From contig JBKPAD010000008.1 in the NCBI GenBank assembly GCA_046726235.1, positions 1-64,000 on the forward strand: a stretch of DNA of 64,000 bases. Direction: 5' to 3'. The notes beneath the pieces are model-generated. The model did no database searches. It was not told the DNA's origin and saw nothing but the letters and a program-made list of their open reading frames with translations. This stretch comes from Nitricoxidireducens sp046726235 (lineage in GTDB: Bacteria > Pseudomonadota > Gammaproteobacteria > Burkholderiales > Rhodocyclaceae). Below, piece after piece: positions 51,941-60,212 of this stretch; position 1 is the stretch's first letter; the number at the start of each line of letters is the position of its first letter. A program made the position numbers and the translations under genes.

Positions 51941-53086
51941 ATGAAAGCCACGCCACCGATGAAGCTCCATTCCTTGGCCACCCTGCTTTGCGCCGCGGCC
52001 CTGGCAGCCGCGTCGCTGTCCGCCTGCGCCCCGGTGCCCAAGGGCAGCGAACAAAAGACCAGGGAGGCCAGCCTGGTCTACCCCGCGCCGCCCGACGAGC
52101 CGCGCTTCATCTTCGAGCGCACCATCCGCGGCAGCGCCGACATCGTTCCGGACCAGGAGGAGGCCGCGCTAAGGCGTGCTCTTACGGGCCAGGGGCGCAC
52201 CTCCGAAGGGCTCGGCAAACCCTATGCGGTCACTGCCCACCGCGGCCGGCTGTTCGTCTCGGACTCGACGGAGCCCTTCATCAAGGTCTTCGACGCGCCG
52301 AAGGGCAAGTACTACAAGATCGGCGAGACGGATGGCGCCGGTCAGTTGATGAAGCCGCTGGGACTGGACGTCGACGACGCCGGCAACCTCTTCGTCGCCG
52401 ACGCCACGGCCAAGGCGATCGTCACCTTCGACAAGGACGGCAAATTCCTGCGCAAGATCGGCGGCGCCAAGCTCTTCGACCGCCTCTCGAGCGTCACCGT
52501 CGACCCCGCCGGCGAGCGCCTCTACGTGGTGGACATCGGCGGCGTCAGTTCCGAGCAGCATCGCGTGCGCGTTTTCAACGCCAGGAACGGCGACCACCTG
52601 TTCGATATCGGCAAGCGCGGCAGCGGCCCGGGGGAATTCAACCTGCCGCGCGACGTCGCCATCGGAAAGAACGGCCAGCTCTACGTCGTCGACGGCGGCA
52701 ACTTCCGCGTCCAGGTGTTCGACCGCGACGGCAAGTACCTGCAGAGTTTCGGCAGCGTCGGCCGCCAGATGGGCAATTTCGCGCGCCCGAAGGAGATCGC
52801 CACCGATCGCGACGGCAACGTCTATGTCGCCGACGCCGCCTTCGGCAACTTCCAGATCTTCAGCGCCGACGGCGACCTGCTGATGTATGTCGGCGAGCGC
52901 TCGGAAGTCGACGGGCCTGCCAGGTACATGCTGCCGGCCGGCATCACCGTCGACGAGGACGGTCGCATCTATTTCGTCGACCAGTGGTTCCGCAAGGTCG
53001 ACGTCTTCCGCCCGCATGCCATGAAGCCGGAAGAGGGCTACTTCGGCCAGAAGCCGCAGCCCGCCCAGAAGCCCGCCGCCAAGTAA
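51941..53086 (+). CDS. NHL-repeat beta-propeller lipoprotein
   Basis: A 381-residue lipoprotein (lipobox SLSAC at about 28). About six NHL-like blades can be read: KPYAVTAHRGRLFVSDSTEPFIKVFD, KPLGLDVDDAGNLFVADATAKAIVTFD, SSVTVDPAGERLYVVDIGG, LPRDVAIGKNGQLYVVDGGNFRVQVFD, RPKEIATDRDGNVYVADAAFGNFQIF and LPAGITVDEDGRIYFVDQWFRKVDVF. In cytochrome loci such propellers may bind or help assemble the conduit; here that is inference. It lies 35 bp after the tetrahaem gene, probably co-transcribed. Confidence 0.92.
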   Translation: MKATPPMKLHSLATLLCAAALAAASLSACAPVPKGSEQKTREASLVYPAPPDEPRFIFERTIRGSADIVPDQEEAALRRALTGQGRTSEGLGKPYAVTAHRGRLFVSDSTEPFIKVFDAPKGKYYKIGETDGAGQLMKPLGLDVDDAGNLFVADATAKAIVTFDKDGKFLRKIGGAKLFDRLSSVTVDPAGERLYVVDIGGVSSEQHRVRVFNARNGDHLFDIGKRGSGPGEFNLPRDVAIGKNGQLYVVDGGNFRVQVFDRDGKYLQSFGSVGRQMGNFARPKEIATDRDGNVYVADAAFGNFQIFSADGDLLMYVGERSEVDGPARYMLPAGITVDEDGRIYFVDQWFRKVDVFRPHAMKPEEGYFGQKPQPAQKPAAK

Positions 53087-53228
53087 GCCTATTTCCCGGC
53101 GGCGGGAAGCCTGCGGCTTCCAATTCCGGGAACCGGAGACCCCCACCGGCGAGGCCGGGAAGGGGCGACCGGGCCGGCGCCCTGCAACCACGCGGCATCT
53201 GTGCGCCGGCGCATCGACGCAAACAGGC

Positions 53229-53244
53229 TGGCACGCTCTCTGCA
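53229..53244 (+). promoter_or_regulatory. sigma-54 (-24/-12) promoter
   Basis: TGGCACG-CTCT-CTGCA: the -24 element is perfect and the -12 element has one change (CTGC for TTGC). Predicted transcript start is near 53256, 35 nt before the ATG at 53291. Palindromes at 53105-53121 (GGAAGCC-TGC-GGCTTCC), about 110 bp upstream, lie where an enhancer-binding protein could bind. Confidence 0.7.
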
Positions 53245-53290
53245 TTGCTGTTGGCGGAACAAGAATTTCACTTTCTGGTAGGAGACGACC

Positions 53291-54157
53291 ATGAACGCAA
53301 ACACGAGGACCAATCAGATGGGAAAACGCCTTTGGCAATGGATCGGCGCCGCTGCGCTCGCGGTGACGCTCTCCGGCCCCGCGGTAGCGGCTATCAAAGA
53401 CACCAAGCACAACCTGACTTCGGCCACCGGCACCGGCGTCAACAAGACGACGTCGACGGACCAGATCTGCGTCTTCTGCCATACGCCGCACGCCTCGAAC
53501 ACGACCGCCGGGGTGCCGCTTTGGAACAAGGCCCTGCCGACCAGCACCTACACGGTTTATTCGAGCGACTCGATGCAAGGCGTCTCGGACATGACCAACT
53601 CGGCTTCGCTGGTCTGCCTGTCCTGCCATGACGGTTCCCAGGCCATGGACAGCACGATCAACGCGCCTGGGCCGGGCCTCGGCAGCGGGTACGCCGGCGC
53701 GGTCGGCAACTGGTCGGGTGCCAACCAGACAGCTGGCGCACTGAAGGCCGGCATCGTCACGAACCTCGGCACCGACCTCAATAACGACCACCCGATCGGC
53801 ATCCCGTATTGCGGCGGTGGCCTTGCCGCGGCGAGCGTGGGCAGCAGCGGCGCGATCTCTAAGGACGGTTGCAACGACAAGGACTTCCACGACATCCAGA
53901 CCGCCAAGATCGGCTCGAACCAGGCCTACTGGGTCGACGTCGCCGACGCCGGCATCACCGGCGCCCCGGCCGGTGTCGCGGGTACCCGTCAGCGCAGCGA
54001 CATCGCCCTGTACAAGCGCGGTGCCGATGTCGGCGCCCCGTACGTCGAGTGCGGCAGCTGCCATGACCCGCACGTTTCGGCCGAGGGAACCGCCGTGTCC
54101 TTCATGCGCGTGTCGACGGCGGGATCCAAGATCTGCCTCGCCTGCCACAACAAGTAA
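53291..54157 (+). CDS. tetrahaem c-type cytochrome, candidate extracellular filament subunit
   Basis: A 288-residue exported protein (signal ends near GPAVA). Four CxxCH: CVFCH (about 59), CLSCH (about 109), CGSCH (about 254), CLACH (about 282). The N-terminus IKDTKHNLTSATGTG...ICVFCHTPHASN...PLWNK and the middle NNDHPIGIPYCGGG recall tetrahaem cytochromes of Geobacter such as OmcE; that link is from memory and not aligned. Two extra Cys (PYCGGG, DGCND) may form a disulphide. The gene stands alone between its own sigma-54 promoter and a strong terminator, as expected for an abundant product. TAGGAG precedes the ATG. Confidence 0.9.
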   Translation: MNANTRTNQMGKRLWQWIGAAALAVTLSGPAVAAIKDTKHNLTSATGTGVNKTTSTDQICVFCHTPHASNTTAGVPLWNKALPTSTYTVYSSDSMQGVSDMTNSASLVCLSCHDGSQAMDSTINAPGPGLGSGYAGAVGNWSGANQTAGALKAGIVTNLGTDLNNDHPIGIPYCGGGLAAASVGSSGAISKDGCNDKDFHDIQTAKIGSNQAYWVDVADAGITGAPAGVAGTRQRSDIALYKRGADVGAPYVECGSCHDPHVSAEGTAVSFMRVSTAGSKICLACHNK

Positions 54158-54181
54158 GCAAACCGGACAGGCTTCAAATCG

Positions 54182-54218
54182 AACGGGCCAGACGCACTGC
54201 GTCTGGCCCGTTTTTCGC
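54182..54218 (+). terminator. strong Rho-independent terminator
   Basis: AACGGGCCAGACGC (54182-54195), loop ACT, GCGTCTGGCCCGTT (54199-54212), followed by TTTCGCTTTT. The 14-bp perfect stem isolates the tetrahaem gene from the downstream prolyl isomerase gene. Confidence 0.92.
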
Positions 54219-54260
54219 TTTTGAGAACCCGTCAACACCCATCACAGAGGTCAAGGTCCC

Positions 54261-55271
54261 ATGAAGATGCGCATCGTCCCACTCGTTTCGATCGTCGCCC
54301 TCGCCGCCGTCCTCGCCCCGCCCGCCGGCGCCGCGGATGCAGCCGCGCCCGCTGCCGCCGCGCCGGCCGCCGAACCGCTCTACGCGACGGTCGACGGCAA
54401 GGCCATCACCCAGCAGGAATTCGTCGCCGCGTTCAACAACCACCTACGCCAGAAGTTCTACCACGGCCAGGTGCAGCCCGACCAGGTCGATGCCGCGCGC
54501 AAGGAAGTCGCCGACAAGCTGATCGACCGCCTGCTGATGCTCGACGAAGCCAAGCGGCGCGGCATTGCCGCCGACGAGGCATCGATCGACAAGACCGTCG
54601 CCGAATACGACGCCCGCTACGCCGGCAGCCCGCGCTGGCAGCAGAGCCGCGAGCTGATGCTGCCCGGCCTCAAGAAGCAACTGATCGAGCAGGAGGTGCT
54701 GCGCCAGGTCGAGGCCGCGGGCCGCAGCTTCGCCGAGCCCACGGATGAGGCGGTACAAGCGTTCTACAAGACCCGCATCGATCTCTTCACCCAGCCGGAG
54801 AAGCTGCGCCTGCACACCATCCTGTTGCGCGTCGATCCGTCGTCGCCGAAGTCGGTCTGGGATGCCGCGCGCGAAGAGGCGGCGCGCATCGTCGCGCGCC
54901 TGCGCGCCGGCGATGCGAAGTTCGAGGAACTCGCCGCGCTGCACTCGCAGGACACCAGCGCCGAGAGGGGCGGCGACATGGGCTACCTGCACATGGGCAT
55001 GGTTCCGGAGGCAGTGCAGACGCGCATCGACGCCTTCCCGCCCGGCAGCGTCGGCGACCCCGTCGACGTGCTCGAGGGCGTCGCGATCTTCCGTCTCGAC
55101 GAACGCGTGCCGCCGCAGGTGATGGCCTACGCCGACGTCGCCGCCAGGGCGCGCGAGCTGCTCAAGCGCGAGCTGTCGGAACAGGCCTGGAAGGATTTCC
55201 TGGCCGGCCTGCGCAAGAGCGCCGTGATCAAATTCCACGAATCGCCGACGCCGCCCGCGGCGAAAAACTAA
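54261..55271 (+). CDS. periplasmic PpiC-type (parvulin) peptidyl-prolyl isomerase
   Basis: A 336-residue exported protein (signal MKMRIVPLVSIVALAAVLAPPAGA). The N-terminal SurA-like helical region (ATVDGKAITQQEFVAAFNNHLRQKF...) leads to a parvulin domain (about 175-275): LRLHTILLRVDPSS, AGDAKFEELAALHSQDTSAERGGDMGYLHMGMVPEAV and GVAIFRLDERV. Prolyl isomerases are found in several cytochrome-filament and porin-cytochrome loci, presumably to help exported Pro-rich cytochromes or the barrel to fold. It has its own transcript start region after the terminator. Confidence 0.92.
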   Translation: MKMRIVPLVSIVALAAVLAPPAGAADAAAPAAAAPAAEPLYATVDGKAITQQEFVAAFNNHLRQKFYHGQVQPDQVDAARKEVADKLIDRLLMLDEAKRRGIAADEASIDKTVAEYDARYAGSPRWQQSRELMLPGLKKQLIEQEVLRQVEAAGRSFAEPTDEAVQAFYKTRIDLFTQPEKLRLHTILLRVDPSSPKSVWDAAREEAARIVARLRAGDAKFEELAALHSQDTSAERGGDMGYLHMGMVPEAVQTRIDAFPPGSVGDPVDVLEGVAIFRLDERVPPQVMAYADVAARARELLKRELSEQAWKDFLAGLRKSAVIKFHESPTPPAAKN

Positions 55272-55329
55272 AGCCGGAAATTGCAGTCCGCCGGAGGTCG
55301 CAAATTGTCCCGCTGATCCGCGCTTTGGC

Positions 55330-55359
55330 TTGACGCCGGGCACGCTATAAGCGTGGTAT
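55330..55359 (+). promoter_or_regulatory. promoter with palindromic operator before the barrel gene
   Basis: TTGACG (55330-55335) and TGGTAT (55354-55359) are 18 bp apart. Between them, and touching both, is the palindrome CACGCT-ATA-AGCGTG (55341-55355). The placement suits a repressor or MerR-like regulator. Confidence 0.5.
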
Positions 55360-55377
55360 GGAGAATGGCGACTTTTT

Positions 55378-57858
55378 GTGTCTAGCCTCATGGGCCGCGC
55401 ACGCTCAGCACTGAGCCGCGCCGGAGCGCCGCCGCGCTGCCCGAGCCCTGGGCCGCGACGCCGGCTGGCACTGTGCATCGGGGCGGCGTGCGCCGCCTGG
55501 ATGGATGTCGCCGATGCCCGCATCGACGGCACCGCCAGCGAGCCGCCCCTGCTGCTTAGCGCCGCCGCGACGCTGTCCGCAACGTCTGCCCCGGCGGCAA
55601 AACGTGCCCCCGAGACGGGCGGATTCCGCCTAGCGCGCGAGCTGTCCATCGCCGGGCATGATGACGGCTCGCCGGGAGCGATGCTGCGCCCGACGACGGA
55701 ATTGTCCGCCGGCAGGCGCCCTGCGGCGGGCGCGCGAAACACCGCCGAGCGCGACTCGCCGCGCCTGCGCCTTGCGTCCGAACTGGCCGTGACGGGAAAC
55801 GGGCCGCCGCCGGCACCCGAGCCGCGCGCGCCGCAACAAGCAGTGCCGACGATCTTCCGCACCGGGACCCCCGCCGAGCGGTCGCCCCGCGAAACGAGCC
55901 TCGACCCGGCGCGCTTGGCCGCAGCCCCGGCCGCCGTCGACAGCGCGACGGTACCCGGTCCGTCAGCCCCGCTGCCACCCGAAGACGTGCGCCCCGGCCC
56001 GTCGGCCCCGCTGCCGCCCGAAGACGTGCGTCCCGGACCATCCAGCCCGGTGTCGAAGGACGCGGCGCCCGACAACGAACTGCCTGATCTCACGGCCATC
56101 ACGAGCTGGACGATCCCGCCGTACCACTGGGGCGGCAACACGACCAGCAACTACGGCTGGAACGGCACCAAGGAAAACCAGACCTTCAGTGAATCGCAAG
56201 CAGCGAACTTGCGGGCCTCCAGCTACATCTACCAGCCCTGGTATGCGCAGGTCTCGGGCGACCTCGGCCTGGTGACGGGCACCTCGAAGCAAAGCAGCAG
56301 CACCAGCGAAGGCAACCAGGACAATACGTCGAAGAACACCGCCGTGACCTATGGCGGTAACCTGAGCCTGTTCCCGCAAAGCCGCTTTCCGTTCCAGGCC
56401 TACCTGCAGTCGAGCGACAGCCGCGCCAATTCCAACAACGCCACCGCCGAGTACACCTCGCTGCGCATCGGCGCCCGCCAGAGCTACCGGCCGGAAGCGG
56501 GGCAGGAAAACTACTCGGGCAGCGCCGACCGCAGCATCGTCACGTCGGGAAACATCCGCAGCATCGTCGATGCTCTGCAGGGCAACTTCAGCACCACGCT
56601 CGGCGTGCACAGCCTGAGCGCCAACGCCCGCTACTCGCGCAACGTCGGCGACATTGCCGGACAGGGCTCGAACCTGATGAACATCGGCGGCTCGCATTCA
56701 TGGCGCGACGACGATGAAGGCCTCACGATCTCCAGCTCGGCCAGCTATTCGAACAACCAGGTCACCGCGCTGGGAGGCGACGGCCTGATCAAGAACGCCA
56801 GCCAGATCATGCAGGCCGGCTCCTCGGTGACCTGGGTGCCGGACGAGGAGCTGCCGCTAACGATCACGGGCGGCGGCAACGTCCTGAGCCTGACCACCGA
56901 CACCGGCAACTCGAAGATCGCGCTGACGAACCTCAACGGCTTCGCCAACGCCAACTACCGCGTCACCAACAACCTGATGGCGACCGGCGGCGTCACCATG
57001 TCGCAAAACATCCAGGCAAACGGCGCCAGCCAGTTAGCCTCCGGACAGAACGCCGCGCTCTCATATACGGGAGACGTTCTCACTTTTGGTGATTATTTCT
57101 ACAATTGGGGAATCGGGGGCAACGTCGCCAACCAGGTCGTAACCGGCGCAAATGCGAGCCGCAGCATCGGCAGCAACGCCCAGCATGCGGTGACGCGCCA
57201 GTTCATCCTCGACCCGATGAGCACCATCAGCCTGAACGCCAGCCAAGGGTTCTCGCTGACGAGCAGCACGGGCACGGGGCAGGTCGGCGTGCTCACCCAC
57301 GCCGCCGGCGCCGCATGGCGGCTGGCGCTGGGCGAGCGCACCGCCGGCACCCTCAGCGCCTCAGTCTCCGACTCGATGAGCGCCGGCGCCTTCGCCAGCC
57401 ATTTCCGCAGCCTGACGACGCAGGGCAACCTGCAGACGCAGCTGAGCTCGCGCTCGTCCCTCGGCGCCAACATGAATTTCGTCGTCAGCCAGCAATTGAC
57501 GACCACCCAGGCACCGACGACGACCAGCGTCGTCGACGCGAGGCCGCCCTCGACCGACAACGGCAACACGACGACAAGCGGCTCCGGGAGCGTCAGCTAC
57601 ATGCACCGCAACCCCTTCGACATCACCAACCTGATGTACACGGCGACGGTCCAGGTGAACGCCAGCCAGAGCAATCTGCGCCTGTTCGCCGGGGACCCCA
57701 ACGCCAACGTCTGGCAGACCGGCACCGTGTTCCAGCAGACCGCCGACTACCGGATCGGACGGCTCATCTTCCGGGCCACCAGCAGTTTCGCGACGCTGAA
57801 TGGCAAGGAAAATGCTTCAGTGTTCCTCACGATCGGCCGAGAACTCGGCGACCTTTGA
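55378..57858 (+). CDS. large outer-membrane beta-barrel protein, candidate conduit porin
   Basis: An 826-residue protein, GTG at 55378 (ATG at 55390 is an alternative). A signal-like segment (RRLALCIGAACAAWMDVADA) is followed by a Pro/Ala-rich, low-complexity region (about 45-230) with a duplicated 12-residue unit GPSAPLPPEDVR. From about residue 245 on, alternating polar/hydrophobic strands rich in Ser, Asn, Thr, Gly and Tyr (SYIYQPWYAQVSGDLGLVTG, SLRIGARQSYRPEAG, SANARYSRNVGDIAGQGS) suggest a barrel of many strands. The C-terminus does not end in the canonical Phe. Position before the cytochrome run suggests a porin holding a cytochrome; sequence alone does not prove it. Confidence 0.75.
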   Translation: MSSLMGRARSALSRAGAPPRCPSPGPRRRLALCIGAACAAWMDVADARIDGTASEPPLLLSAAATLSATSAPAAKRAPETGGFRLARELSIAGHDDGSPGAMLRPTTELSAGRRPAAGARNTAERDSPRLRLASELAVTGNGPPPAPEPRAPQQAVPTIFRTGTPAERSPRETSLDPARLAAAPAAVDSATVPGPSAPLPPEDVRPGPSAPLPPEDVRPGPSSPVSKDAAPDNELPDLTAITSWTIPPYHWGGNTTSNYGWNGTKENQTFSESQAANLRASSYIYQPWYAQVSGDLGLVTGTSKQSSSTSEGNQDNTSKNTAVTYGGNLSLFPQSRFPFQAYLQSSDSRANSNNATAEYTSLRIGARQSYRPEAGQENYSGSADRSIVTSGNIRSIVDALQGNFSTTLGVHSLSANARYSRNVGDIAGQGSNLMNIGGSHSWRDDDEGLTISSSASYSNNQVTALGGDGLIKNASQIMQAGSSVTWVPDEELPLTITGGGNVLSLTTDTGNSKIALTNLNGFANANYRVTNNLMATGGVTMSQNIQANGASQLASGQNAALSYTGDVLTFGDYFYNWGIGGNVANQVVTGANASRSIGSNAQHAVTRQFILDPMSTISLNASQGFSLTSSTGTGQVGVLTHAAGAAWRLALGERTAGTLSASVSDSMSAGAFASHFRSLTTQGNLQTQLSSRSSLGANMNFVVSQQLTTTQAPTTTSVVDARPPSTDNGNTTTSGSGSVSYMHRNPFDITNLMYTATVQVNASQSNLRLFAGDPNANVWQTGTVFQQTADYRIGRLIFRATSSFATLNGKENASVFLTIGRELGDL

Positions 57859-57902
57859 GAAAGCCGTCCAACAGGGTCGATCGCCAATTCGAGGAACCCG
57901 TA

Positions 57903-58328
57903 ATGAATAGACTGCGCAGTTTGAGGAAGGGCGGCTTCATTCTGGCCTGCCTGATGGCGGCATTTGTCGCGCTTTTCGTCGACGTGCCCGAGGCCCGCGC
58001 CGAATACGGCGACGTCGTCATCAACAACTACTCCGACGGCGCCGGCATGCGCCCCGTCGTCTTCCCGCACTGGTTCCACCGCGTGCGCTTCCGCTGCAAG
58101 GTCTGCCACGCCGACATCGGCTTCAAGTTCCAGGCCGGCGGCAACGACATCGACATGGTCAAGATCATCGACGGCCAGTTCTGCGGCGCCTGCCACAACG
58201 GCGAAATCGCCTGGTCGGTCGAGAACTGCAACCTGTGCCACTCCGGCAAGCCCGGCACCAAGACCCAGGTGCACGAGAGCACGATCCAGAAACTTGCGCA
58301 GCCGGCCGGCACGCCGGCCAAGAAATAA
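57903..58328 (+). CDS. trihaem cytochrome c7-like protein
   Basis: A 141-residue exported protein (signal ending ARA) with three CxxCH: CKVCH, CGACH, CNLCH. The pattern VVFPHWFHRVRFRCKVCHADIGFKFQAGGNDIDM...QFCGACHNGEIAWSVENCNLCHSG supplies extra His ligands (PHWFH), as in c7-type all-bis-His cytochromes. It is probably a low-potential periplasmic carrier. Paralogue of the protein at 60776. It lies 44 bp after the barrel gene and 10 bp before the next cytochrome. Confidence 0.92.
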   Translation: MNRLRSLRKGGFILACLMAAFVALFVDVPEARAEYGDVVINNYSDGAGMRPVVFPHWFHRVRFRCKVCHADIGFKFQAGGNDIDMVKIIDGQFCGACHNGEIAWSVENCNLCHSGKPGTKTQVHESTIQKLAQPAGTPAKK

Positions 58329-58338
58329 GGAGGCCGCC

Positions 58339-59307
58339 ATGAAACTCAAGAGCCTCGCCCTCCTCGCCCTGTTCGCCGCCGCTCCCGCCGCCTTTGCGGC
58401 CAAGTCCGGCAAGGACGTCTACACCACGACCTGCGCCGTCTGCCACGCCACCGGCGTCGCCGGCGCCCCTAAGTACGGCAATGCCGGCGACTGGGGGCCC
58501 CGCATCGCCGGCGGCACCGCCAAGCTCTACGGCAACGCCCTCAAGGGCACGCCCCGCGGCATGCCCGCCAAGGGCGGCAACCCCGCCTACAGCGACGCCG
58601 AAGTGAAGGCCGCCGTCGACTACATGCTCGCGGCCGTCAAGTCGGCCGCGCCGGCCGCTGCGGCGCCCGCGCCCAAGGCTCCGGAGTCGAAGCCCGAGCC
58701 CGCCCCGGTCGCGGCCGCTCCTGCGCCCGCTCCCGCCGCGAGCGCGGGGGCACCGGTCGCCGCCGCCGAAATCCCGGCCGGCGACGTTAACGCCTTCAAC
58801 CGGCTGCTCAAGCCCGTCGGCAAGCGCAACCCGCCGCCGGCCGAGGACGGCATCCACGATCCGGCCAACGACGGCACGCACGCCCTGCTGGCGCCACTGA
58901 CCGCCTATTCCGGCCTGCCGAAGAGCTTCGCCGGCAACCGGGTGAACTGGGTGCAGGCGATCGACCAGAAGAAGATCAACCCGCGCTGGGACCGCAACGA
59001 CCCGAAGGCCGACCCGATCGTCATGGACCTCAACATCGTGCGCGAAGTGAAGGGTTCGATGCCGGACGTGGTCTATCCGCACAAGCAGCACACCGAATGG
59101 CTCGACTGCTCGAACTGCCACCCCGCCATCTTCGTGCCGCAGAAGGGCGCCAACGCGATCAGCATGGCTTCCATCCTGCTCGGCGAGAAGTGCGGCGTAT
59201 GCCACGGCAAGGTCGCATTCCCGGTTTCGGAATGCCGTCTCTGCCATTCCAAGAAGAAGGACATTCGCCCGACGCAGGCCGGCTCCGCCGCGCCCGCCGC
59301 GAAATAA
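58339..59307 (+). CDS. fused cytochrome: c5-like domain plus trihaem c7-like domain
   Basis: A 322-residue exported protein. The N-terminal domain (22-100) is a c5-type monohaem cytochrome: GKDVYTTTCAVCHATGVAGAPKYG...GMPAKGGNPAYSDAEVKAAVDYML. An Ala/Pro linker (about 105-150) joins it to a trihaem domain: YPHKQHTEWLDCSNCHPAIFVP, LLGEKCGVCHGKVAFP, SECRLCHSKKKD. So there are four haems in all. The C-terminal part is a clear paralogue of the protein at 60213. This could pass electrons between a His/Met and a bis-His chain. Confidence 0.92.
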   Translation: MKLKSLALLALFAAAPAAFAAKSGKDVYTTTCAVCHATGVAGAPKYGNAGDWGPRIAGGTAKLYGNALKGTPRGMPAKGGNPAYSDAEVKAAVDYMLAAVKSAAPAAAAPAPKAPESKPEPAPVAAAPAPAPAASAGAPVAAAEIPAGDVNAFNRLLKPVGKRNPPPAEDGIHDPANDGTHALLAPLTAYSGLPKSFAGNRVNWVQAIDQKKINPRWDRNDPKADPIVMDLNIVREVKGSMPDVVYPHKQHTEWLDCSNCHPAIFVPQKGANAISMASILLGEKCGVCHGKVAFPVSECRLCHSKKKDIRPTQAGSAAPAAK

Positions 59308-59317
59308 GGAAGCCCCG

Positions 59318-60211
59318 ATGAAGAAAACCGCCCTCACCCTCGCCCTCGCCACCCTTTGCGGCACCGCTGTCGCGCAGGCGCCCGCGGCCGCCCCCGAGAG
59401 CGCCGCCGCGCGCCTCCAGGCCGCGCCCATCGACCGCGATGCGCTCAACTTCAACATGGAGTCGGTCGGCAAGCTGCTCGAGACCTCCTCGGCCGCGCGC
59501 CAGATCGAGGCCAGCAAGTCGCCGGACGCCGCCGAGCGGCGCGCCAAGGCCGTGCAGAGCTACAAGGCGGCCCAGGCCGCGCTCGCCGCCGGCGACCTGC
59601 CCAAGGCGTCGCAACTGCTGACGGAAACGCGCTCGCAGTTCTTCGAAGCGGTTCGCCTCGCCGCGCCGGAGGAAGTCACGGCGAAGAAGTTCGAGAACGA
59701 CTACAAGATGCGCCTCGAGAGCGTCAACGCCCTGCTCGGCGCCTACAAGCGCGTCGCCAACGAGAAGGGCAGCTCGGTCAAGGGCGTCAACGAGACCGTC
59801 GCCCAGATCGAGAAGAGCGTCGCCGAAGCAGCCAAGCTCGCCCAGGCGAGCAAGTTCAAGGAAGGCCGCGCCGAGCTCGACCGCGCCTACCTCGTAGCCA
59901 AGGCCGGCGTCAGCGGACTGCGCAGCGGCGACACTTTGGTTCGTTCCCTGAACTTCGCGAACAAGGAAGAGGAATACCATTACGAAATCGATCGGAACAA
60001 TACGCACCAGATGTTGATCGAAGTGCTGGTTTCCGAAAAACGCGGCGATGCCATGGTCCAGGGCTTCGTCGGCAAGGCCAAGGAGCTCCGCGTCAAGGCG
60101 GAGGCCGCGGCCGCCGCCAAGGACTACGAGACTGGGGTGAAGCTACTTGAGGAATCGACTGCGGAACTGGTGCGCGCAATTCGCGGCGCAGGGATCTACA
60201 TTCCCGGCTGA
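59318..60211 (+). CDS. helical periplasmic protein of unknown function
   Basis: A 297-residue exported protein (signal MKKTALTLALATLCGTAVAQ). The rest is almost entirely predicted helix, rich in Ala, Lys and Glu (SPDAAERRAKAVQSYKAAQAALAAGDLPKASQLLTE, GVNETVAQIEKSVAEAAKLAQASKFKEGRAELDRAYLVAK), with TPR-like spacing. No haem site. It sits in the middle of the cytochrome operon, 10 bp after the fused cytochrome and overlapping or touching the next gene. A scaffold or assembly role is a guess. Confidence 0.8.
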   Translation: MKKTALTLALATLCGTAVAQAPAAAPESAAARLQAAPIDRDALNFNMESVGKLLETSSAARQIEASKSPDAAERRAKAVQSYKAAQAALAAGDLPKASQLLTETRSQFFEAVRLAAPEEVTAKKFENDYKMRLESVNALLGAYKRVANEKGSSVKGVNETVAQIEKSVAEAAKLAQASKFKEGRAELDRAYLVAKAGVSGLRSGDTLVRSLNFANKEEEYHYEIDRNNTHQMLIEVLVSEKRGDAMVQGFVGKAKELRVKAEAAAAAKDYETGVKLLEESTAELVRAIRGAGIYIPG

Positions 60212-60212
60212 G

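Noticed and set aside
53190..53256. Possible GEMM (cyclic dinucleotide) riboswitch, suggested by GACGCAAACAGG
   Set aside because: The surrounding conserved stems are absent and the segment overlaps the sigma-54 promoter, so it would not be in the transcript.
55950..56040. Tandem repeat resembling a short CRISPR-like array
   Set aside because: It is an in-frame duplication of 12 codons in the barrel gene, with no spacers.
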